DNA of 64,000 nucleotides from Clostridiales bacterium. Its GTDB lineage: Bacteria; Bacillota; Clostridia; Lachnospirales; CAG-274. The first letter of the stretch is position 1. Each line of letters opens with the position of its first letter. The notes under the pieces are model-generated. The model did no database searches. It was not told the origin of the DNA and saw only the letters and a list, made by a program, of their open reading frames with translations. The translations under genes and the position numbers were made by a program. The stretch is taken from positions 1-64,000 of the forward strand of contig JAJPZT010000054.1 in assembly GCA_021204175.1 (NCBI GenBank). Reading direction: 5' to 3'. Shown here in pieces: positions 37,396 through 45,801 of the stretch.

Positions 37396-38459
37396 TTTTC
37401 ACCATCACTTTCATATAAATTAAAAATTGTTTCCGCAAGACTGCAATACTCCTCCGCCAAATATTCAGGCTCGGCAATAACCATTCTGTCTGAAAACTGA
37501 AACAGCCAGCCCCAAAAGGCAGGGCTTATTTGGACAGTTACATTTGCGGTAAACGTATCGTCGTCTGTTTTTGTGATTTTTGTGTTTTCGCCGAATTTAT
37601 CGTGAATTACGCCCATAAGGGATTTGTCAAAGCTTAAGGCTATATTTTCGGAATATCCGTCATACATTTTAAAGGCGTTTTCGGTATAGTTTTGCATTGC
37701 CGAATAGGATAAGACAGCTTCTTCGCTTATGTTTTCCTCTGATATTTCAACAGAGGTCATTTTATCAACCCTGTATGTGCACAGCTCATTGTATTTTGAA
37801 GTGTAGCACACAAGATAATAATTGCCTTCGTTAAACACAAGGGCAATTGGCTCGGCTGTGTAAAGGGCTTTGTTTTTTCTGTAAACCTTTTCGCCCTTTT
37901 CGTCAAGGTCAAAATAGTTGAATGTTATTTTTTTATATTCCCTTACTGCCTTTTCGAGTGCATCTACATTGTAAAATATACTTTCGTTGGAGTGCTTTTT
38001 TGTGTTTGTGTAAAGCAGGCTGTTTTTAAGAAGGTCGGCATAAAAGCTGCCGCCTAAATTTGCTAATTTTTCAGTCATTTCCTCTGTTTTTTTCTTGGTT
38101 ATAAACGAAGACGCCTGAACTGCATCTATGAGAATTTTAAGCTCTGCAAGACTGAAGCTTCTGTCCTCAACATAATAGCATTTGTTGTGTCCCACAGTCC
38201 CCGACATAACCTCATAGCCGAATTCGTTTAAAAGAGCAATGTCATTTGCCAAGGTTCTCCTGTCACAGGAAATCCCCATATTAACAAGCTTTTGACAAAT
38301 TTGGTTTGTGGTCAGAGGATGAGCCTCATTTGTTTCCTGTCTTAAAAGCTCCCACAGCTTAAGCAGCTTTATTTTTTGATAGTTACTCTTTACCATAAAA
38401 CACCTCGTTTTCTCTTGTGAATTTACAATAATTATAGCTTTCATATTTAATTTAGTCAA
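37392..38459 (-). CDS. WYL domain transcriptional regulator
   Basis: 355 aa; N-terminal HTH (LTTNQICQKLVNMGISCDRRTLANDIALL), WYL core; 4-nt overlap with the helicase gene. Confidence 0.88.
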   Translation of the reverse strand: MTKLNMKAIIIVNSQEKTRCFMVKSNYQKIKLLKLWELLRQETNEAHPLTTNQICQKLVNMGISCDRRTLANDIALLNEFGYEVMSGTVGHNKCYYVEDRSFSLAELKILIDAVQASSFITKKKTEEMTEKLANLGGSFYADLLKNSLLYTNTKKHSNESIFYNVDALEKAVREYKKITFNYFDLDEKGEKVYRKNKALYTAEPIALVFNEGNYYLVCYTSKYNELCTYRVDKMTSVEISEENISEEAVLSYSAMQNYTENAFKMYDGYSENIALSFDKSLMGVIHDKFGENTKITKTDDDTFTANVTVQISPAFWGWLFQFSDRMVIAEPEYLAEEYCSLAETIFNLYESDGEN

Positions 38460-38661
38460 TGCTTAACTGTCATAATTTTACGACAGTTGCGGGGATGAAT
38501 TATCAAAAATAATTGTATTATAAACTTAAAGTATTAATGTTAAAATTATAAATACGGGATTAACGGTTATATATAATAAAATGAGGGATGGCGGAATGAA
38601 ATTATTCGATATTATAAAAAAATATTGTAAAACAAGATATGGTGAAAACAATAACTAAAGA

Positions 38662-38694
38662 CAGCCCTTCCAAACAAACGGAAAGGCTGTCTTG
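38662..38694. terminator. Strong hairpin (possible terminator)
   Basis: AGACAGCCCTTCCAAACAAACGGAAAGGCTGTCT; no clear T-tract, so low confidence. Confidence 0.4.
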
Positions 38695-39118
38695 CAGGAT
38701 TTATTTGAAACTACTCAATTGCCCGCTAAGAAACATTATATCTTATTTTGGCAGTTTGAATATTGTTTCTATCATATCTGCCGGAAACTGAGCCATATCA
38801 TCAATGCTTTTTTGGCTTCTGCTGACAAGCTATTCTCTAACCATGCTGTAAAAACCACTCTGAATAAATAAAAAAGCGCCTGTTAGTTTCACCATAACTA
38901 TTGGGAACAGCATCTTCAATTGTACTTCTGATGTCAGAAAAATTAAAGGGCCTCATTACAAATTTAGGGTTAATATCTAAGTTTAAACGCAGAAAAGCGG
39001 CAAAAGCCTTATTATTATGAATATATTTAAATATATCTGCAGTTTGTTTAATGAAGACCTTTACACGGCTTAGTATTCATTCGTTAATTAAAGACGGGAA
39101 ATCCTTGAGCAGATATTT

Positions 39119-39337
39119 TTAGAATTTTAATATGCTGAGATTTCCCTTGTGAACTGATTTGTGACATTCTCGGCACAGGGTTATAATATTATCGGTTTTT
39201 GATGAACCTGAAAATTGAAAATCTATAATATGATGCCCCTCTGTATTTTCTGTTGAACCGCATATTTGACATGTATAAAAATCACGTTTCTTTCCCTGTT
39301 TTTGTGCCTTTATGTGAGAAGCATCCCTTTTGCTCAT
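39119..39337 (-). CDS. Small HNH endonuclease
   Basis: MSKRDASHIKAQKQGKKRDFYTCQICGSTENTEGHHIIDFQFSGSSKTDNIITLCRECHKSVHKG; upstream extension of the ORF overlaps the next gene. Confidence 0.75.
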   Translation of the reverse strand: MSKRDASHIKAQKQGKKRDFYTCQICGSTENTEGHHIIDFQFSGSSKTDNIITLCRECHKSVHKGNLSILKF

Positions 39338-39567
39338 ATTTTTCCTCCTTTTCTTTTGACAGTGGTTTTGATGCATTTTTGAGTTTGTTCCCGTCCGTTT
39401 TGAATAAGTCTGCCAACATCGCGGTTTTTGCCTGAAGCTATTGTTCCGCGGCTTAAGGGCGCATATTTGTTTTTGGCTTTTATGATTTCCTTTGTGAGTT
39501 CCGCTGCCTGATCTTGTGTTAAAGCTGTTACTACAGCAACTACTGAATTATCTTTTGTACCCGCCAA
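39334..39567 (-). CDS. Small basic hypothetical protein
   Basis: 77 aa, tightly spaced in the small-gene cluster, good RBS. Confidence 0.6.
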   Translation of the reverse strand: MAGTKDNSVVAVVTALTQDQAAELTKEIIKAKNKYAPLSRGTIASGKNRDVGRLIQNGREQTQKCIKTTVKRKGGKI

Positions 39568-39579
39568 AATAATACCCCC

Positions 39580-39795
39580 TTAAAAAGTTTTTATATTTAT
39601 TCCTGACCCGTCTACAATCTCTACGATGTTTTGACCGTAACCGATGGTGACAATATTTTCAAGATCTACTCTGAATCCCAAGTTATCATTTACCAGACTT
39701 ATTAAGTCTACTTCACCGTTTTGTCTTTGAACTGCTATAAAATCACTTGTTACATTTATAACAGAATCTCCCTTGTTTAATACACCGATTTTCAT
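39580..39795 (-). CDS. Small hypothetical protein
   Basis: 71 aa, RBS GGAGG, cluster member. Confidence 0.6.
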   Translation of the reverse strand: MKIGVLNKGDSVINVTSDFIAVQRQNGEVDLISLVNDNLGFRVDLENIVTIGYGQNIVEIVDGSGINIKTF

Positions 39796-39819
39796 AATAT
39801 ACCTCCTATATTAACATCA

Positions 39820-40176
39820 TTAGGCAGCTTTTTCGCTGAATTCATTAGCTATAATCCAACCTATACCTTCTGTCAATGCGCCTGCCGCAGCAGCATTTGC
39901 CGCATTTCCTACACCCGGAATCCATCCCAATATAACTTGTACAGCTGTTTTGCCTACGGTTGATGCTGCCTGACTGGCTAAACAAGCTTTTGCAGTACTT
40001 TTGTCAATCTCTTTTCCGAATACTTTGCCGAGAGAAATAATCATGGTAAGCTGAATTGGTGTTATTATTGCATTGTCACTTAATGGAACTTGGGCTAAGC
40101 CTGCGCCAACGCCGGCTGCGCCTAAACTTGCCGTATGAATGATACCGTGACATAAAGTTTTTTCTGTTTTTGTCAT
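39820..40176 (-). CDS. Small Gly/Ala-rich hydrophobic (possible membrane) protein
   Basis: 118 aa; TASLGAAGVGAGLAQVPLSDNAIITPIQLTMIISLGKVFGK...VGKTAVQVILGWIPGVGNAANAAAAGALTEGIGW. Confidence 0.65.
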   Translation of the reverse strand: MTKTEKTLCHGIIHTASLGAAGVGAGLAQVPLSDNAIITPIQLTMIISLGKVFGKEIDKSTAKACLASQAASTVGKTAVQVILGWIPGVGNAANAAAAGALTEGIGWIIANEFSEKAA

Positions 40177-40289
40177 ATTATATTCCTCCTTAAAAATTTA
40201 TAAAAATGAGTATGTACTTGATGTTTAAAATGAAACGTATACCGATACTCCGCCGATGTTCACCTCCTATGGAGCTTTAATGTAAGTAT

Positions 40290-40335
40290 ATAATACCATA
40301 TTAAAAAAACTGCGCTTTCAAAAAACCTGCAAAAA
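40290..40335 (-). promoter_or_regulatory. Shared island operator/promoter, site 1 (upstream of small-gene cluster)
   Basis: Minus strand TTTTTGCAGGTTTTTTGAAA-N20-TATTAT. Confidence 0.55.
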
Positions 40336-40346
40336 TCTGCTAACTG

Positions 40347-41021
40347 TCAGGCTGCCGAAAATTCAAAAGAACTGAAATCAAATATATCACCAAGCTTAAA
40401 AGTCATATCTTTGTTGTTATTTACTGTATCCTCAATTAAGCTGATAGTTTCTGTCAGATTTGTTTTGTCTTGTGATAAAACAAACAGCTCGGAAGTATTT
40501 TGTGCATCCCATAGTGCATCATGTATTTTACCTTTAAAGCTGTGTCCTGTAAGTGTAAGGGCTTTTTCCAGCGAAAGAAGCTTTGTTGATTTTATGAGCT
40601 GACAAAACTCTGTCTGAAAATCGCTCCAATTATTAAGCAAATTTGAAATGTTATCGGTGATTTCTATGTTTTTAACCTTTAGCTCTTTCTTAACTTGCGA
40701 AAGATCATGTTCGCTCCAAGCATGTACAATGTAGTCACTGCCGTATTTTGAACACCAAGCAGAAAATTTTTCTATAACGGTTTCAAACTTTTCCGCATTT
40801 GCGACCATAGCTGAGGTAATTCCTGTCAGGTCGGTTATTCTGGGAATTATTTCGCTGCACCACTGGGGTTTTACGAAAACTCTTAATTTTTCTGCAATTC
40901 TTGAATTTTCATCAAGCATTACAGCACCGATTTGAATAATTTCGTTTTTGCAGACCTTTCTTATTTTGCAGAATTCTCTTGAAACAGGGTTCATTTCCGT
41001 ATCTATAAATATATGCATCAT
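40347..41021 (-). CDS. 3'-5' exonuclease, DnaQ/DEDDh family
   Basis: 224 aa; IFIDTEMNPVSREF, EIIQIGAVMLDE, ITDLTGIT, YIVHAWSEHDLSQVKKEL, HDALWDAQNT. Confidence 0.85.
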   Translation of the reverse strand: MMHIFIDTEMNPVSREFCKIRKVCKNEIIQIGAVMLDENSRIAEKLRVFVKPQWCSEIIPRITDLTGITSAMVANAEKFETVIEKFSAWCSKYGSDYIVHAWSEHDLSQVKKELKVKNIEITDNISNLLNNWSDFQTEFCQLIKSTKLLSLEKALTLTGHSFKGKIHDALWDAQNTSELFVLSQDKTNLTETISLIEDTVNNNKDMTFKLGDIFDFSSFEFSAA

Positions 41022-41075
41022 AATAAATTCTCCTTTCTCTTATGAATCATAAATGGTTTTTAACTTCATATTTTT

Positions 41076-41121
41076 ATTATAAACTTTTTTTATTTTTTCT
41101 CTTTCAAAAAACCTGCAAAAA
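41076..41121 (-). promoter_or_regulatory. Shared island operator/promoter, site 2 (upstream of exonuclease)
   Basis: Minus strand TTTTTGCAGGTTTTTTGAAA-N20-TATAAT. Confidence 0.6.
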
Positions 41122-41147
41122 AAAACGGCATCTCCGCCGTCTTTAAG
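41120..41147 (-). terminator. Rho-independent terminator downstream of MYG1-family gene
   Basis: Minus strand GACGGCGGAGATGCCGTTTTTTTTT. Confidence 0.65.
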
Positions 41148-41158
41148 GTGTAGCTGTT

Positions 41159-41977
41159 TTATTGTTTTAATGCCTGTTTGCAGGCTTCTATGGCTTCTTC
41201 TTTACTTTTTGCATTTATTAAATAGCCGCTGTTATGACAGAATGTAAGCCCTTCGATGCCGGATATTTTTTTCAGCTCAGAGCTTTCGCCTCTCCATTTT
41301 TCCGGAAAATATTTTTTACACTCTTGAGAGCCTTCTGCCTTTGGAACTGCCTGAGCATTATATCCTCCTCTGTCGGAAGGATAAACAACAAAATAAACCT
41401 TTTCCGGAATTAGGATCTCTTTCCAAGGCATTCCGCCAGACAACACAACAATCCCGTCCTTTTGATTTTTAAGAGCATTATATACTAAGCTTTTTGCTCT
41501 TTTTATACTTTTCATATTTTCTATTTCGTTTTGCAAAATTGTTTTTGCCATTTCCACTGCTTTGAAAAAACATTCGTCGGAGTCTGCGTTGCTGTCCCAG
41601 ACAAGGTTAAACATTGTTATGGCACGGCAAAGCATATTGCTGCCGCCGAAATTGTCTTGAATATCCAAGGGCTGAATAAAAGCTCTGTCAAAAACGGCTG
41701 CGGCAGCTTTTCCCACAAGACCGGTGCCGAATTCCCGCCACAAAAGCCCGAAAGAAGCATAGGGAATACCGTTTTCACGGCATTCCGCCTGCTTACTGTG
41801 GTGGTCATATTTTCCGCCGGGCAAATCAAAGGCTATTCCCTTAAAATCGTCGCTGAGAGAGTTTACACGTATGATTTTTATATCAGGGTATATTATTTTT
41901 AACAGAGCCGCCGAAAAAACATCATCAGCGTGAAATCTGCCTGTATGCGTTGCAGCGATTTTAAATATATTTTCCAT
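41159..41977 (-). CDS. MYG1 family protein (UPF0160, DHH-like)
   Basis: 272 aa; ATHTGRFHADDVFSAALLKI, FDLPGGKYDHHSKQAECRENGIPYASFGLLWREFG, LSGGMPWKE. Confidence 0.9.
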   Translation of the reverse strand: MENIFKIAATHTGRFHADDVFSAALLKIIYPDIKIIRVNSLSDDFKGIAFDLPGGKYDHHSKQAECRENGIPYASFGLLWREFGTGLVGKAAAAVFDRAFIQPLDIQDNFGGSNMLCRAITMFNLVWDSNADSDECFFKAVEMAKTILQNEIENMKSIKRAKSLVYNALKNQKDGIVVLSGGMPWKEILIPEKVYFVVYPSDRGGYNAQAVPKAEGSQECKKYFPEKWRGESSELKKISGIEGLTFCHNSGYLINAKSKEEAIEACKQALKQ

Positions 41978-41979
41978 AG

Positions 41980-44900
41980 TTATTCCTCTTCTAAACCGGC
42001 TACTTCAATTAAAGCCGCTTTTTTATCGCCGTTCAGATACAAAACCAAAGCGTATGCCAAATCACTCATTTTTGACAGATTTTCAGGTTTTTCCAAATTA
42101 AATCTTACCTTTGATGAGGGATGCTCCGTATAAACGTCAAGTCTTTTTATAATTTCCGCCAGTCGGAGAGACTCGCCGCTTCCGATTTTTAATATTTCAA
42201 AACCCTTTGCTTTTTCGGGGTTTCTCAGACGAAGCATAGATAGTATGGCCTCCATATATATTACAAATGATTTTTGCTGCTTACGAAAAAGTTTCTCTGA
42301 ATTCCGGCTTTGTCGGTTGAAGCTTACATCGGGGTCTTCAAACTCCTTAAGTAAATTCGTAAGCTTTTCTGTAATATAATATATTATCTCTTCGGCGAAT
42401 TCAATATGAGAGTCAAAGAAATCATAAATTAAATCCGAATCAAAACAGCACAGCTTGCCCAAAGCTCTTATAAGCTCATACATTTTTATATTATAGTTTT
42501 TGATGTAATCAGACGGGTCATCTGTTATATAATTATTTTTCACATCATTTATGAGATTATTTATGATGTCCTGTTTGTCATTATTTTTTAACATCAGATT
42601 TACAGCGGCCTTTATACGGGGGATTTCATCAAATTTATCATAATATAATGTAAAAAATTTTTGGATATTAGGCCAAGTATATCCGCCTGCCGAAAGAATA
42701 ACCTGAAGGCTGTCTCCCCTGAGATAAGCTAAATCATTGGGCTTGCAGTCTTTATAGAAATCCGAAGGGATATAACGGGGCCTGGTTATTTTCGAAAACT
42801 CGGCAAGATACATATATATATCGGAATTTAAAAACCAGTCTATAAATTCTTTTGCTTCCGGCAGACTGCTGAGAGTAATATTTCTCAGTTTGAAAATAGT
42901 TTGGTTTATGTATTTGCAAATAGTACTTGCGGGAGTATATTTTCCCCAGCTCGGTCTGTAACATACAACATTATTATATATATATTCTGCTGTTTTGGAA
43001 AGACTGTTTTTTGTAATTTCAATTTCCCTTAAGACGTTTTCTTCAGGCTGCAGATTTGTTTCGGGAGGCCAAATATTTATAACATCACTGTTCTCTGCTT
43101 TATTTGTCCATTTTACAGTAAGTTCCCTGAAAGCCTTTTCATTTTTGTCGGCAGGCTTCAATATCAGTTCATAGCTGTTGTCAAAACCGTATTTATAGTT
43201 TACCGTCAGTGAAACCTCTATATCATGATCGAGCGGAAAGCTTTTGTCTGTTATAAGTGCTTCTATCATAAGAGAATTTCTGCTGACATCATTTTTTATA
43301 AGCGGAAAACGAAATTCCTTTTCGCCTGCTTTTAAAAACAGCTTTTCTTTTACTATATGACTGTTGTTGCGGCCCATAACATCAAATTTTACATCCTTGC
43401 CTATTAAATTAAGTCTGTCATATGTTCCGTTTCTTATAACCTCAAGACTTAATTCGGGCAGATATTCTGTCCAAGTAGGCAGGTTATTTCTGAGTCTGTC
43501 AATGTAAACATAGGCTCCGCTGTTTACTTCGGCACTTCTGCTGAAATAAACTATATTATTATTAAGCTTTAAACTGATTTCTCTTTCCGATAAAAAATTA
43601 TTTATACAGTCAGTCAATACATTTATATATCTTGTTTTTGCCATATTGAGTTCACTGCATACTTTCTCAAAAAAGACCTTAAAATCTTCAAGCCATTCAC
43701 TTTTACACTGTTCGGCTGTGTCTCTGTCATACTCAATTCTGTAAACAGCGACTCTTCCGCCTGATATGGTTATATAATTGCAGCTTTTCTTAGTTTCAAA
43801 AAAATTCTTTAAATCATCGGATTCTGACATAGCTTCAATAAGGCTTTCATCATATTCAACAGAGTTTTTATCGAAATACAATTTTATGTATCTTTTCATA
43901 AATGCTTTATCGGTGACTGATATGCCTTCATGATACTGTGGCAAAGGAGGATAGTGACTGCATATAAAATCTTCAATATTTTCGTCATAATCCAACCGAA
44001 GGAGCCCTGCCGAAGCATTATTTCCCGTAAGATCAGCCGAAATAAACAGGCAGCCGTTTGGATTCAGCAGATATTTTTTATTTTTTATTGCCGAATTCGT
44101 TAAAGCGGCCACACTTCTCCATATGGGAAATGTTCTCGGAAAGACAGAATTAACACAAGTTTTAAGGTTTTTTTGCGAAAATTCTTCCAAAGAATCCGGT
44201 ATTTCATAAATAAAATAATCGTCTCCCGCAAGATCTAAGCTTCGGCTAAATTCGTCAAGAGCGCTCTTAAGAGCCTCTGTTTGAAATCCGCTCTTTACGG
44301 CATCGGAGATTTTGATAAGTCTCTCAGCACCGGGATAAAGACTGTAAGGATTTCCCGTGCAGATTTTTTCGCTGCCGTTTTTTACGTAAACTACCGCTGT
44401 ATTGTCATAAAATTTTTCGATTTTTTCATTATTTACATAAGCTGTTCCGCCGCTTGCTATATCAAATGTACAGGTTCCCGTTAAAGATTGGCGGCAGTGC
44501 TTTTTCAGTGTAAAACTGTGACCCGAAAAGGCCTCTGCTTTTGATATGCACAATTTTATAAAGGAGAAAAGACCTTCATTGTCGGCATATATTGATAAAA
44601 AATCTTCTTCGGAATTTGTTATCTTTAAGGGATAACCTCTTTTTTCGGCAAGGTTAGTTTCATAATCGGGAGCAAAAAGCAGTTCGAGATGTTCCTCTTT
44701 AATAATTTTTCTTTCTTTTGCATCTGCAGCCGTCATTTTCATATTTATTTTGCAGCCGTCATTACTCAGTTTGAGTATACAGGGAGAAACTGAGTTCCAG
44801 CCCAAAATATGGATTACCTCCTCTGAAATTTTCTCTGAAAGGTTAACTCTGCTTTCTGCCGTTTTAACTTCATTAAACTGTGTCAAAAGAGCATTAAAAG

Positions 44901-45765
44901 AAATAAAACAGCTTTTTACAAACATTTCATGGGCTTTGTTCCAGCCTTTTGATATATTTTCGTCATATTTACACACTTTAAGGTAGGCTTTCCAAATTAC
45001 AGAATAGTTTTTGTCTGACAGCAGAGCATTGTTAGCTGTGGTATGATGGCGGGAAACGGCCTTATTTATTTCCGATTTCCTTATACTCTTTTTCAGCCTC
45101 AACATTTCATTTATTTGAGGGCTTTCCGACAGTTCATCATAGCCGCACTGCTGTATGCCGTTTGTTATACGGGCGGAAACTCTCTTCATTATAAGATTGT
45201 AAAGCATTAAAGCAGCCTGATTTTCTTTAATATCATAGCTGTATTCGTTTATTAAAGTAAGCATCTTGTTTTTGCCGGAAAGCTTTTCTTTAATTGTTTT
45301 GCCGGGTTGTTTTCCAAGCCAGTCCATTGTTTTCGTTCCCATATTTTTTGCACGGTAGGGCGGCACCATTTTGCTTTTTTTGACTATGCTGTGTTTGGGG
45401 TTGTCTGTTACATACTGAAGCTGTTTGCCGCAGTAGTTAATAAGCTGCATAATATCATCATAGGGCAGAGGTCTTATTTTGTTTTTGCCGTCTCCCAAAA
45501 ATACGGCAATACCGCCGCCGTCCTTTTTTTCGGCGGCTTCATGCCAAAACTCATTTAAAAATAAATTGTTTACGGGGTCTCTTAATGCAGCATGATTTAT
45601 ACAGCTCATAGCGGTTTGAAACATTATCCACCATGCGCCTTCGTGCGAAGGATTTTTTGACGAAGAAAGACTTTCAAGCGTATTTATTTCCGGCAGCCGT
45701 GGAGGGAAGCTTTGTTCCGCCTTAAGCTCATTACACAGCTCATAATTATCATTCATACTTTTCAA
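41980..45765 (-). CDS. DUF2357 / McrC-like large protein (CoCoNuT McrC homolog candidate)
   Basis: 1261 aa; DUF2357-like EYSYDIKENQAALMLYNLIMKRVSARI; directly downstream of the McrB-like AAA gene. Confidence 0.6.
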   Translation of the reverse strand: MKSMNDNYELCNELKAEQSFPPRLPEINTLESLSSSKNPSHEGAWWIMFQTAMSCINHAALRDPVNNLFLNEFWHEAAEKKDGGGIAVFLGDGKNKIRPLPYDDIMQLINYCGKQLQYVTDNPKHSIVKKSKMVPPYRAKNMGTKTMDWLGKQPGKTIKEKLSGKNKMLTLINEYSYDIKENQAALMLYNLIMKRVSARITNGIQQCGYDELSESPQINEMLRLKKSIRKSEINKAVSRHHTTANNALLSDKNYSVIWKAYLKVCKYDENISKGWNKAHEMFVKSCFISFNALLTQFNEVKTAESRVNLSEKISEEVIHILGWNSVSPCILKLSNDGCKINMKMTAADAKERKIIKEEHLELLFAPDYETNLAEKRGYPLKITNSEEDFLSIYADNEGLFSFIKLCISKAEAFSGHSFTLKKHCRQSLTGTCTFDIASGGTAYVNNEKIEKFYDNTAVVYVKNGSEKICTGNPYSLYPGAERLIKISDAVKSGFQTEALKSALDEFSRSLDLAGDDYFIYEIPDSLEEFSQKNLKTCVNSVFPRTFPIWRSVAALTNSAIKNKKYLLNPNGCLFISADLTGNNASAGLLRLDYDENIEDFICSHYPPLPQYHEGISVTDKAFMKRYIKLYFDKNSVEYDESLIEAMSESDDLKNFFETKKSCNYITISGGRVAVYRIEYDRDTAEQCKSEWLEDFKVFFEKVCSELNMAKTRYINVLTDCINNFLSEREISLKLNNNIVYFSRSAEVNSGAYVYIDRLRNNLPTWTEYLPELSLEVIRNGTYDRLNLIGKDVKFDVMGRNNSHIVKEKLFLKAGEKEFRFPLIKNDVSRNSLMIEALITDKSFPLDHDIEVSLTVNYKYGFDNSYELILKPADKNEKAFRELTVKWTNKAENSDVINIWPPETNLQPEENVLREIEITKNSLSKTAEYIYNNVVCYRPSWGKYTPASTICKYINQTIFKLRNITLSSLPEAKEFIDWFLNSDIYMYLAEFSKITRPRYIPSDFYKDCKPNDLAYLRGDSLQVILSAGGYTWPNIQKFFTLYYDKFDEIPRIKAAVNLMLKNNDKQDIINNLINDVKNNYITDDPSDYIKNYNIKMYELIRALGKLCCFDSDLIYDFFDSHIEFAEEIIYYITEKLTNLLKEFEDPDVSFNRQSRNSEKLFRKQQKSFVIYMEAILSMLRLRNPEKAKGFEILKIGSGESLRLAEIIKRLDVYTEHPSSKVRFNLEKPENLSKMSDLAYALVLYLNGDKKAALIEVAGLEEE

Positions 45766-45801
45766 TCCTCCTTTTATACTTAAGATTTATTCTGTTATTT
45801 A

